Assembly (NCBI GenBank): GCA_026545765.1
Contig: CM048839.1
Location: 90,982,914-91,046,913, forward strand
Source: Plantago major
Taxonomy: Eukaryota; Streptophyta; Magnoliopsida; Lamiales; Plantaginaceae
Direction of reading: 5' to 3'
Length of the DNA stretch: 64,000 nt
Both the position numbers and the translations under genes were made by a program. Every line of letters begins with the position of its first letter. Within the stretch, counting starts at the first letter, position 1. Positions 12,696-22,205 of this stretch are shown one piece after another. The notes beneath the pieces were generated by a model that saw nothing but the letters and a program-made list of their open reading frames with translations, had not been told where the DNA came from and made no database searches.

Positions 12696-13065
12696 TTGAT
12701 GGTGTTGGTTATAAGGTTTGTCAGAGAGGCTTCTCGTATAACTTTTCAGTTATGTTTTCAGAGAGCCTAATAGAACAAGACTACTTAATACACTTGTTTA
12801 GTGGATGACAGTCTGCTCTTTACTAACCCAAGTAATTGATGTCCGTTCTGGAGAATGAGCTTCAGAAAGGGTATCTGATAGTTCAACTCTTTCACGAATA
12901 ACAATCTCTTGTTAAGGTTCAGGACAACTTAGAACTACTAGTGATTCTTCAAGCAACAGAAAGCTTTCAGAAGGGGTAGTAGAGTGCTTGAGAGAATACT
13001 TTGCTTGATGGTAAATTTGCAAGATAGAGCGTTCTAAGGTATGTACTTCAAGCATCTAAGTGTGT

Positions 13066-13076
13066 GATATATATAG
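13066..13076 (-). promoter_or_regulatory. LTR TATA box of A
   Basis: CTATATATATC on the minus strand, in the element's own orientation, at an LTR position matching the TATA boxes of E, D and C. Confidence 0.5.
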
Positions 13077-13845
13077 ATAAATTTGAGAGGCGTTTGAATT
13101 GTATCCGTGCGCTCTCTATCAAATTATATCCGTTTATATCTTGAACTATGTACTCAGAAGTCACTATCTCATTTTTCAGAGAGGACTGCTTTTTGCAGCA
13201 TTTCTGCCGATGCATTTAATGCATAGTACTGTTCATTGTCCTTTAGTCTCAACGGATACATGAGCCTTTCTGATGGCTTGCATGCTCCATACTCATGATG
13301 TTATATGTTCAGAATCATATCCCAAAAATAAGTTAATATTCTTAAGAAAGGATTAAGAACATAGTCTTTCTGAGTTAGACTAAACCTTTGTGTCTTCATA
13401 AACTTTGTGCAATATTCAGTCTTCTAATCATCAGAAAAGCTCCATTGCTAGGATTGATCTTCATGGTCTTCTTGAAATAAAAATTACACTCAGAGACCTA
13501 TAATCCTAATACAAGATTTACTAGACTAATCATACTCAGTGATTTCCTCTTTTACAATGTTTAAGTGAACCAAGAGCACTTAATCACCTTTCTGGCTAAG
13601 ATAAGAACATGAGATGAGTGATCAAAATACTAACAGATATTCCTAACAGATCCTTAGATCCAAAGTAGGTTTCCAATATGGTTTTTACTTCAAACCTTTG
13701 ACTCGCCGGGAGAAAGGGTTTTTTGTAATCACGTCCGAATTGGACGATTTTTCAGGGCGGTGGCATTGGTGGGCCTTTATCGTTTGGCGAGATGGGTTTT
13801 TGGGCCCAATAACGGCCTAGGCCCACTGTAAACGTTGATATTCGC

Positions 13846-13887
13846 CACGTGTCGACGCGTAGTTGGCCGTGATTATCTATAAATAGG
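13846..13887 (+). promoter_or_regulatory. promoter-like block antisense to gypsy F
   Basis: A G-box CACGTG (13846-13851) lies about 30 bp before TCTATAAATAGG (13876-13887), with GGCCCA-type motifs just upstream (13803-13825). A CT-rich leader-like stretch follows. Orientation is opposite to F. Confidence 0.45.
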
Positions 13888-14164
13888 CTCAATCGTACAA
13901 CCACCAACGTCACTATCCCTCTTCCTTTTTCGGCTAAAAGCCAAATTCTCTTCGCATTTCAGTCCGGAGTCCTTCCTTCGGTGACTTATAGTGTCTGTCC
14001 GAAGGTGATCCAGGATCTTAGGAGCTTCGACCCTTATGGTCTTGTCAAGCGTGTTGTTGGGATTTCGGATCACCTTTTGGATAGACATTATAGGAGTGTG
14101 TGCACAGGTGATCTTGGATCCTAGGGCTTCGTTGAGATGCCGAATCTCCTTTCGGATAGACAAT

Positions 14165-14491
14165 ATAGGAGAGTCTCCGATTTAAAAGGTGTTGTACCTT
14201 CTTCACATTGCTTCGGAGCAAGGGTGCCTGTTGCCCAAATGCGATGTGATTGAACTTAGTCTCGTGCAAATCCTTATCTCGCATTTGGTTTCAGACACGC
14301 ATGCTTTTAAGCAAATTTTTCCCGGAAAACAATATGGGAGTGTGTCCGAAAAAAGGCGTCGTACCTTCTCCAAATTGCTGTGGAGCAAGGGTGATGGTTT
14401 CCTAAATGCGATGTGATTGGACTGAGCCTCGTGCTAATCCTTATCTCTCATTTGGTTTCCGTCACGCATGCTTTCAAGCAAATCTTCCAGG
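14165..14491 (+). repeat. 166-bp diverged tandem duplication
   Basis: Two copies, about 14184-14325 and 14350-14491, share ACCTTCT..A..TTGCT..GGAGCAAGGGTG and AAATGCGATGTGATTG. A shorter related motif ending TTTTGG.TAGACA recurs near 14080, 14155 and 14620. Confidence 0.6.
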
Positions 14492-15304
14492 AATTGAACC
14501 TCGCCCGAGATGTCGTACTCGGAGATCTACTACTTCTGCTTAAAGGTGATCCGGGGGCTGGGTAACATTCAGCGTGAAAGCTTCAAGAGATGTTGCTGAT
14601 CTCTCGGGTCGCCTTTTGGGTAGACAGATTAGATGCATCCGATCCGTTTTACAGACGCATGCTTAATCGCCTGTCTGGATTCTCCGTCCTGGCCATGTGT
14701 GCCCATTTATTAGGTTACTTCCTTTATGAATGGGCTTAGATGGCTGGGATCGTGATTCCGAGGCCTTCTTGTTATCTTTAAGCGATGCTCCGGGTGACCG
14801 GCTCTTATTCTTCGCTCTTCCGTCCCTATCACGTGTTGCCATTGACTTGAGTCATGAAAAGACTTGTGAATGGTGACAGGTGATGGGGATTGATGGTCCA
14901 AGAAGCTTCATTGCTTATCTTCTCAGAACTTATGTTAATCCGTCCTCTTCATCACTACCTAACCATTGATGATTTCTTTTGTTCGCAGGTTGGAGTGACA
15001 TTGCTTCTCCGGACCTGGGCATAATCTTGAAATCAAGAAGCTAAGTAGAAGAACTGTCGGATGGCGGCGTTTGCTATATGTAGTTGTAGCATTGTATCAT
15101 AGCTAGGATACATATCTTTAGGCAAGAATTACTTCGTATGTAAGAAATACTCCAGATGTAAGTTGTACTCATATTGTAATCGGAACGATTGTTTTAATGA
15201 AAAGATAGAAGTTGCATTGATTTGATGTAAATTCAATTACAACTGTGGGCTCCAAGGTCGGATTAAGAAAAAGACAACTGTCGGAGTTACTTGTATCTTA
15301 AATC

Positions 15305-16957
15305 CTAAGCATAAAACTTTTGGAGGTTCTTGGCATTCCATGTCCGCTTCAATGCCCTTCCTTGATCATCTTCGAGCTCATAACTTCCATTAACTCTCGC
15401 ACCAATAATCTTGTATGAACCTTCCCACTTGGGTTTTAGCTTTCCAACATGTCCTAGGATATCAGCTCTCCTAAGGACAAGGTCTCCAACTTGAAGATCT
15501 TTGTTGTTGATGTTCTTGTTGTAAGCCCGTGCCATGGTTGTTTGGTATCGATGGATACTAGCAAGGGATGCACTTCTCTTATCTTCCAGCATGTCCAAAT
15601 CATAGATTCGGGCCACGCAGTTGTCAGGATGTTGGTAACCTTCGATCGAAGGGTTTCAACTTCCACTTCAGCCGGAATGACTGCTCCTGTTCCGTAAACT
15701 AGTGCAAATTGAGTTTCTCTAGTAGCAGCTCGAGCAGTTGTTCGGTGTGCCCAGAGAACTCCATCGAGATTGTCCGCCCAGTTTCTTTGAGAAGTTTGGA
15801 GCCTCTTTTCCAAAATCTTGACAATGGTCTTGTTGGTGGATTCTACCTGGCCATTGGCTTGTGGGTATCCGACAGAAGTAAATCGTTGCTCGATTTTCAT
15901 GGAGTTGCACCATTCTTTCAATTTTTGTTCGGAGAACTGAGCTCCGTTGTCGGATACCAAGATTCTAGGTAATCCGAATCTGCAAATGATGTTTCTCCAA
16001 ATGAAGGTTCGGACCCTGCTTTCAGTGATTGTAGCCATAGCTTCAGCCTCTACCCACTTGGTAAAATATTCGACCGCAACTATGAGGAACTTCTTTTGGT
16101 GCGTTCCTCTAGGGAATGGACCAACAATGTCGATTCCCCACTAATCAAATGGGCAAGCTATAACTGCTGGGACCATTGGATTGGCCGGACGATGCGGAAT
16201 GTTGGCGTAATACTGGCAATCAGTGCAACCCCTGGAGAAATCCGCCGCATCCTTATCCACTGTTGGCTAGTAATATCCTTGTCGGATAATCTTTTGTGCC
16301 ATTGTCCTTCCTTCGGAATGACTCCCACAACTGCCCGAATGAATCTTTTCTAAGACTGTTCTGGCTTCTTACGGATTTATGCAGCTCAAGTGAGTGCCAT
16401 TGAAGGATCGCTTATAGAGATCCTCTCCCAAAGTATATGTTGGCTCTTGATTGTATCCTTCTGGCTTCTTTGGGATCAGAAGGAAGGATTCCTTCTTTGA
16501 GATAACTGAAAATGTCTGACATCCAGTTGGATTCAGTTGTGAGAACCATTATGCTTTGCGTCAGACTCATGACGGATGAGGTCCGAACTGTCAAAAGAAT
16601 GATCCCCCTAGTGTCTAAGGATCCGGATACAGAGGCATATTTGGCTAATGCATCCGCTCTCTCGTTCCATTCTCGAGAAAATCTTTCCAAGGAAAATTGC
16701 TCAAAGCTTTCCACCTCATTTTTTAACAAAGCCAAGTACTTAATCATGGATGGTCCTTTGGTGGAGAAGGCTCCTGAGAATTGTGCTTCAACTAACTGAG
16801 AGTCCGTATAGGCTTTGATCTTTTTCACCATCAGAGATTTTGCCATCTTCAATCCGATGTGGAGAGCTTCATATTCTGCTTCATTGTTGGTTACCTTGAA
16901 ATCCAAAGTAATAGCATAATCAAGTTCGGCTCCTTGAGGACTCTTTAGGTAAATACA
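15305..16957 (-). pseudogene. Ty3/gypsy (Tat-like) pol C-terminal part of F: RNase H and integrase
   Basis: The plant 'archaeal-type' RNase H lies about 16957-16430 (TNNEAEYEALHIGL, YTDSQLVEAQ, NERADALAK). The integrase follows: Cys pair in GCTDCQYYAN (near 16230), core GIDIVGP, VSDNGAQF and YPQANGQVESTNK, and a C-terminal WEGSYKI...ELED part ending NLQKFYA-stop at 15305. Stops replace Trp after GYY (near 16270) and the residue before WGIDIVG (near 16143); a frameshift lies near 15600. The N-terminal part of the RNase H is cut off by D's LTR at 16958. The first half of the same pol probably lies at 47311-49989. Confidence 0.85.
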
Positions 16958-17330
16958 TGTTGGTCCAGATAACGGCAAAGGGAAAAGACGAGGGGGGGGG
17001 GTGAATAGTCTTTTACAACTTTTGTCGATAAAAACAATTTCTCATATATTTGTGAAGATATCTGATACTTAATTTTAGAGAGCGGAAGACTTTTCTGTGA
17101 TAAGTGCACGTGCTCAGCAAGATATGTGTAAATACTCAGCAAGTAATAAATTGCAGAAAGTAAATAACACTGATCTTTATAGTGGTATTTGAAGGTGGCG
17201 TAATCCTTCAACTAATCCACTTCAGCCTTTCTCAGGCCTAGAATCCACTAAGACAGATAAATGAGTTCACCTTACAAATATCTTCTCTCGATTCCTAAAT
17301 ACACTAGGTTCCCAATCAAGTGTTCCCCCT

Positions 17331-17483
17331 GAGTTATTCCCCGGCTTTCTCAGCCAAGTACTTCCTGTACTCAGAAACCTTTTGAGCTATTCCTTAGTTT
17401 CCCAAACTAAGTACTTCCTATGCTCAGTAACCTTGGAGTTATTCCTTAGTTTCCCAAACTAAGTACTTCCTGTACTCCACGCC
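17331..17483. repeat. about 55-bp tandem units in 3' LTR of D (3 copies)
   Basis: Three units GAGTTATTCC...AAGTACTTCC; the spacers form inverted repeats such as CTTAGTTT/AAACTAAG. Confidence 0.6.
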
Positions 17484-17852
17484 GATTAAGGTGTTGGTTA
17501 AGGTAGTTTGTCAGGTGAGCTTCTTTAATAACTTATTCAGTTATGCAGATAGCTCTATGAATCAAGTATACTTAATACACTTTTCAATGTATGGTATCTT
17601 GTTCTTAACTGACCTAAGTCTATGATAAGTGTTTAAGAGAATGAATTTCATATATGAAATCTTAATTCAACTCCTTCACATATAACAATGCTTGTTAAGG
17701 ATCAGGGCACTTAGAACTTTTGTGCTACTTAGAATCAAGAGCTTTGGTCGCAACAGAAAGCTTGAAGGTAAGTAGTATGCTTGAGAGTTTGAAAGATAGT
17801 GTTCAGTGTTCTTGTTGTAAGTTCTGTGTATTTTTCAAGCATTCTAAGTGTT

Positions 17853-17863
17853 GATATTTATAG
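17853..17863 (-). promoter_or_regulatory. LTR TATA box of D (3' LTR)
   Basis: CTATAAATATC on the minus strand; identical in the 5' LTR copy at 44144-44154 and similar in C. Confidence 0.5.
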
Positions 17864-18814
17864 TTGAAAATCATGTCGTTTGAATAGTATCTGTTAGGCT
17901 CAATGAAATTCAAACTATTGATATTTGAGTATAGTACTGTTGTACGTTTGTCTTCTTCTCAGAGACTGCCATTTTTGTTCAGACATTTATGTCCGCGCAT
18001 TCAATGTACTGTACTATACTTTGTCCTGTAGTGCCAACGGAACTATGCATGATTTCTGAAGCATTGCACGTCCCTTTTCAGAGACCTTCACATCTCCAGA
18101 TACTTGTTACAACATTGTTTCCCAGAAACATAGTTTTTATCCAAGGTATTTGAGTGTAGATATCTGTGGGCACTTTTCCTCATTTAGAAACCTTGTATTC
18201 TCAGATATCTTTTGCAACACTTATTTATAGAAAAACACTTGTTTCTTCAAGATATCTGGACATAGGTATCTGATGACCTTAGTCTTCAGCAATCTTGTGC
18301 AGTCTTCAAATATTCAAGTATGTTGAGCTCTTCTGCCGGATGCCTTCTTCTTGGTCTTCTTTAAGGAAATAAAAATTACATTCAGAGACCTAACATCCTA
18401 TACAAGATTTGCTAGACTATCATACTTAGTGATTTTCCTCTTTTACAGTGTTCAAGTGAACTAAGAGTACTAACCACCTTTCTGAGCTAAGATAAGTCAT
18501 TAGTGTTGAGGGTAAGATCCCCCAAATGTTGAGGGTAAGGTCCCCCAACTACTTAGAGATTATTCGACCTCACGGGTAATGACCAAGGTAAGAAGCTCCG
18601 TACTGCGTAAGAGCCAGTGTGTGAGAGCCTGCGACCCTATGCTCGGTAAGAACCTGCACAAGTCTGAGTGGGGGGGGGGGGGGAGGGTTAGGACCCGGTT
18701 TGCTAAGTGTCAAACCGGTTGGAGACTTTACTCAAGAGAGAGACTGAAGATCTGCTCTGTATAATGCTCAGGATTAGTTTCGTAAGATGACTTACCTTAA
18801 CATGGGGAAGTGTG

Positions 18815-18827
18815 CCATATTTATAGG
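18815..18827 (-). promoter_or_regulatory. TATA box of solo LTR
   Basis: CCTATAAATATGG-like on the minus strand, downstream of the 82-bp repeat block in LTR orientation. Confidence 0.45.
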
Positions 18828-19200
18828 AATTTCTCAAAGAGAAGGACTCCTCTGGATTGTGCCAAGTGTAAGGCCTTGATCGAGCCACCAAGGCTTGTTT
18901 AGGCCCATGGCCCAATAATGACACATAGCCCATACCATTTTGTGCTTTTAGGGGTAGTTTAGTCATTATCAAGAGAGTTTTAGAGGGTGTGACACTGTCT
19001 GCCGTGGGTCAAGGTCCGAAGAGGTTAGTTCGGACGCTTGGTCCGGACCGTATTGGGCTGTTTATGGGGAACTTCCCTAGGTTTGCCCAACTCTTCCAAT
19101 TCGGACCTGATGGCTCGAACCTCCCTACTCTCTAGTGCCAGTTTACTTGGTTGCTTGTGAGATTGTCAGGTTGGGTCCGAATGATCATCCGTATCGGACC

Positions 19201-19490
19201 TAGATAGTTCGGACCTGAAGGCCTAGGGTCGGACCCAGTATCGTTTAAGTACTCTGTCCCTCTTCTAGGGAGGGTCAGACCTGGGTGGGTCGGACCTGAG
19301 GGCCTAGGGTGGACCTCGTATCGCTCAAGTCCTTTGTTCCTCTCTTTTGGGGAGGGTCGGACCTGAGTGAGTCGGACCTGAGGGCCTAGGGTCGGACCCC
19401 GTATCACTCAAGTCCTTTGTTCCTCTCTTCTGGGGAAGGTCGGACCTGAGTGAGTCGGACCGGAGGGGCCAGGGTCGGACCTATGGGTCG
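19201..19490 (-). repeat. 82-bp tandem repeats in U3 of solo LTR
   Basis: GGCCTAGGGT recurs at about 19220, 19301 and 19383, with a diverged copy near 19465, a period of 81-82 bp. Each unit carries several GGTCGGACC-type words. Confidence 0.75.
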
Positions 19491-19625
19491 GATCATTGTG
19501 TCTCGGATCCTTTAGAAAACTTGGGATGCCTTAGGATTCGTTCCAAAGGCGCCTATGATGGATTGGACATATTTTCGTCTCAACAATTAGGTTGCTGATC
19601 AAAATCTGAACAGATATTCCTCACA

Positions 19626-19640
19626 AATTTCCCCCTTTTT
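19626..19640 (-). other. polypurine tract of D
   Basis: The minus strand reads AAAAAGGGGGAAATT directly before the LTR TG. C and E have the same tract. Confidence 0.8.
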
Positions 19641-20014
19641 GTTCAGTCAACGATGACTATCTGACCTATTACAAATATGGATGAGGAAACAATCCACCAC
19701 TTAATCAATTCATAAGATCTTTCAATTCTTTCAATTAACTGGAGAAAGTAAACATCAACCAAATCACAAGGTGTGATTTTTGCTGACAAGTTATCTTTTT
19801 ATAAATTGATATCTGAGAGTAAGTTTATCAGATATGTTACAAAGAAAGTTTACAGATAACTTTTACAATGATAGAACAATAAAGTACATTCAGCAAGATA
19901 CAAAACACTTAGTTAAATTAGGACAACAGGAGTGACCAAGCTCCAAGTAGACATCCCAATAAACTAGTCTTCAAGTCTTTAAAACTTCAAGTCTTCAATC
20001 AGCAGATCTATGGA
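19641..20014 (-). other. 3' untranslated region of D
   Basis: Non-coding stretch between the env-like stop and the PPT. It matches the equivalent parts of C (31077-31447) and E (52439-52853); no ORF seen. Confidence 0.6.
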
Positions 20015-20705
20015 TCAATTTGCGAATTCCCTATCCCCAAACCTTTTGATATCATCTGAGTAGTCAAAGAGCAAAGTCCTGACTATCATCTCAGTGTTTC
20101 TGGCAAATCCACAAACTTCCTTGTAGGTTTTGGTGGGATTTTTCTTGGCAAACTGTTTGACCCACAAATACTTTCCCCATTTCCAGGCATGCTCAATTCT
20201 GATATCTGATAGCTTGAAGTATTCATATATGATCTTCAGATATCTGATGTCACCCTTGTATTGATCTCCAGTCATGTAGAATGACTCAAAGGGTTCCACA
20301 GCAAGTCTTGCTCTTGTGCCTGTTCCAGTAAAGTTGGGAATTCTGTGCACATCATCTGGCTTTTCGTAAGGACATTCATCAGAGAGGTCCTTCTTCGTGG
20401 CTTCTATTCTCTTGATCACTTCAAAATCCAACCAGGCTTTGATGTGGTTGGTGTTAATCAAGACTGGCTTGTCTTTTCTCCATGCCATAAGTTGTTTATA
20501 GATTGGTTCTAGAAATTTTTCATTTACCAGTAAGTGCTTGAGTTCCAGAATCCAGTAGCCATTCTTTTGATAAATGCATCCATAGACAGAGGAGTCATTG
20601 TTGGTCTTCACATACTCAATCTTGGCTTCTTCAGGCCTGAGTGGTAGTTGAAGTTTTCTTTGTTCAGCTCTCAGCCTGTTCCTCCTTTGTCTTGAATTCT
20701 CCCTT
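20015..20705 (-). pseudogene. env-like gene of D, C-terminal part
   Basis: Open frame reading from 20705 without an ATG, through LPLRPEEAKIEYVK, to the conserved C-terminal domain (NGYWILELKHLLVN, HAWKWGKYLWVKQF, FARNTEMIVRTLL) and the stop at 20015. C has the same domain at about 30400-31076. The upstream side is cut exactly where the CACTA terminus begins. The domain has alternating aromatic and charged residues and no membrane segment; function unknown. This piece shows no internal stop. Confidence 0.75.
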
Positions 20706-20735
20706 CACTACAAAAAAAACGAGTTTATTGACGGA

Positions 20736-21090
20736 ATTATCCGTCGCTAAAACTGGGCCGATCCGTCGCTAAATCCTTAGCGACGGATAACCCTCCGTCT
20801 CTAAAACAGCCGTCACTATTTTTATTGGCGACGGATAGATATTTCGTCGCTAAATAACGACGAACTGGCGACGGATTAATCCGTTGACCAGTCCGTCCCC
20901 ATTGGCGACAGTTTATCAAATTAGAGAGATTTGGATTTAGCGACGGATTTGTTCCGTCGCTAAATCCCACCACTAGGCCGGCTTAGTTCGGTTGACATTT
21001 AGCGACGGAAAAAAATCCGTCGCTAAATGTCAACGGGCTAATTCGCCCTTAGTTCGTGAATTTAGCGACGGATTTTTTCCGTCGCTAAAT
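20736..21090. repeat. CACTA subterminal repeats
   Basis: The core GCGACGGA / TCCGTCGC occurs more than ten times in both orientations, partly as palindromes (TTTAGCGACGGA...TCCGTCGCTAAA at 20937-20963, 20998-21027 and 21060-21090). In known CACTA elements such repeats bind transposase. Confidence 0.85.
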
Positions 21091-21299
21091 TCACTGTTTT
21101 AAATTTTTTTTTTTTTTTAATATTTTTGTTTCACCTGTTTTTTCACATAATATAATCATAGATAATATACCCGAAACAATTAAATTGCATTAATATATCC
21201 GAAACAATATAAATTATCTACAAATAATCCGAAACAAGAATTAGAAGGTGAAATAGTGTAAAATTATCCATAACAAGTCTGATGTAACTAAGAATAATC

Positions 21300-22070
21300 G
21301 GGAGGAGGCGGTGGGTGAGACTGGGAAGAGCTACTGAACATCTGGGTCAAAGCGTCCATCCATTTGGGCCATCTGAGCCATTCCTCAAGCACTTGCTCGT
21401 AAGTCGCCTTGGTCGCAGACTATTTCTGTTGGAGAGGATTCATCATCTCGTTAACTTTCTTCTTTAAGGTAGAGGTTAGATCGCGATCCTGATCCCTGGG
21501 ACACTGAGAAGCTACCAGAACTCATGGAAGGGCCCAAACTTCCCAATCCATACATTTGACCCTTGATGTCCATTGGGTTGACCTCGAAGAAGATCTGGTC
21601 TTGCTCTTCAATTGACAGCTCATGACCGTCGATCATACTCTCGTCCATCCTCCTCTCGACCTCACTCTGCAATTGTTGGTTGCATACGAAATGAGATGCA
21701 AATTTAGGAATCACTTTAAAATACTCAAATACACATGTTAACCTTAAGAAAGAACGCATCGCATACGCTCGGCCCTCACGTCAGTCCAGATGCCATTCTT
21801 CAGCTTAGCCTTCTTGAAGTGGTACAGAGCACTCTTCGGCTGTCCTCTATTGGCCTAAACAAACATATGTGCAAACAAGTAGTTAGTTGATTGAAATGAA
21901 AGCTAAAAACTGTTATGTATCATATTCCAAGTCATAAACAACATATTTACTAACCTCCATCACGTGATCTGTAACAACAGCTCGCGACCCATAGTGATGT
22001 CTGGCGGTTCGTGCATTATCATGCGGCTCGAATAAACGGTTTTATACATTCTTGCGCTTGATCACGGCGA
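21300..22070 (-). pseudogene. CACTA-associated plant transposase-like remnant
   Basis: Pieces on the minus strand: a segment with HYGSRAVVTDHVME (near 21960-22020), GQPKSALYHFKKAKLKNGIWTD (near 21780-21850), and a segment with EVERRMDESMIDG, QDQIFFEVNP and GQMYGLGSLG (21759-21451). This resembles the Ptta/En/Spm 'Transposase_24' family, in which a motif like VYGLGS is usual. A GT-AG intron of about 100 bp probably separates the first two (21957-21855). Frame breaks and missing ends make it non-functional. Confidence 0.6.
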
Positions 22071-22205
22071 AGGATCATTCCAAGATCGTCGACCACAAAG
22101 GCCACTGCCATCCACCACCTTCATACTGAACCTAGATCCCCAGATAGGTGAAGGAACTTTGTCCACTTTTGAGGACTATTTAATTTGTGTGTTAAGTGTG
22201 CATAT

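Larger units (their letters stand above)
1..13648 (-). mobile_element. Ty1/copia SIRE-like element A (3' LTR off window)
   Basis: Seen: on the minus strand the order is 5' LTR, PBS, gag, pol, spacer, env-like gene. The left edge of the window matches the stretch just upstream of the polypurine tract of element E, so only the last few hundred internal bases and the 3' LTR are outside. Known: pol order protease-integrase-RT-RNase H marks Ty1/copia, and a long extra ORF after pol is typical of the SIRE/Maximus lineage; the lineage name is inference. The interior is about 12 kb, large for copia, because of the extra gene. A is very similar to E throughout. The 5 bases after the LTR are GATCC; the matching duplication would lie outside. 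Confidence 0.92.
12234..13648 (-). repeat. 5' LTR of element A
   Basis: 1415 bp. On the minus strand it begins TGTTAGGAATATCTG and ends ACCAACA, and is followed by a PBS, so it is the 5' LTR. It matches the 3' LTR of E at 51012-52423 over its length. It ends, as in all copies here, beside a C/G homopolymer of variable length. Confidence 0.9.
13649..15304. other. region between gypsy integrase and LTR of A; no intact gene
   Basis: It lies downstream of the integrase of F. On the minus strand I see no ORF and no clear LTR ends. On the plus strand it resembles a transcription unit: promoter-like block at 13846-13887, internal duplications, an intron-acceptor-like TTTTGTTCGCAG near 14980-14990 and AATGAAAA near 15198. 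Extra antisense ORFs after pol are known in Tat-lineage gypsy elements; whether this is one, or F's decayed LTR, is unresolved. Confidence 0.4.
18504..19585 (-). mobile_element. solo LTR nested in D's LTR
   Basis: 1082 bp with ends TGTTGAG...CTCAACA, flanked by ATTAG on both sides (18499-18503 and 19586-19590), a clean 5-bp target-site duplication. No PBS, PPT or coding sequence is present, so it is a solo LTR. A TATA box on the minus strand sets the orientation. The 18504 end carries a partial duplication of its terminal 25-30 bp. A G homopolymer of about 15 lies near 18670. Family unknown. Confidence 0.85.
16958..19625 (-). repeat. 3' LTR of element D, with nested solo LTR
   Basis: The minus strand begins TGTGAGGAATATCTG next to a polypurine tract (19626-19640) and ends GGACCAACA at 16958. 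Without the insertion it is about 1.58 kb. It closely matches 43328-44794. A solo LTR sits about 35 bp from its 5' end, in U3. Confidence 0.88.
20706..22127. mobile_element. CACTA (En/Spm) transposon fragment
   Basis: It begins CACTACAAAAAAAACGAG, the typical CACTA terminus, followed by dense subterminal repeats and, on the minus strand, remnants of a plant transposase-like protein. The other terminus is missing: the sequence changes near 22127 to the leader of element C. It was inserted in D's env-like gene. Confidence 0.88.

Noticed and set aside
14189..14416. Host gene on the plus strand at 13.9-15.2 kb
   Set aside because: Promoter-like signals exist but the only ORF is short and made of an internal duplication; no host protein is recognisable.
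16958..20705. Treating this as a separate element from D
   Set aside because: Same orientation, LTR type and complementary missing parts make one interrupted element simpler; not fully excluded.
20736..21090. Regular short palindromic repeats resembling a CRISPR array
   Set aside because: Spacing is irregular, both orientations occur, and the block follows a CACTA terminus; these are transposon subterminal repeats in a plant genome.
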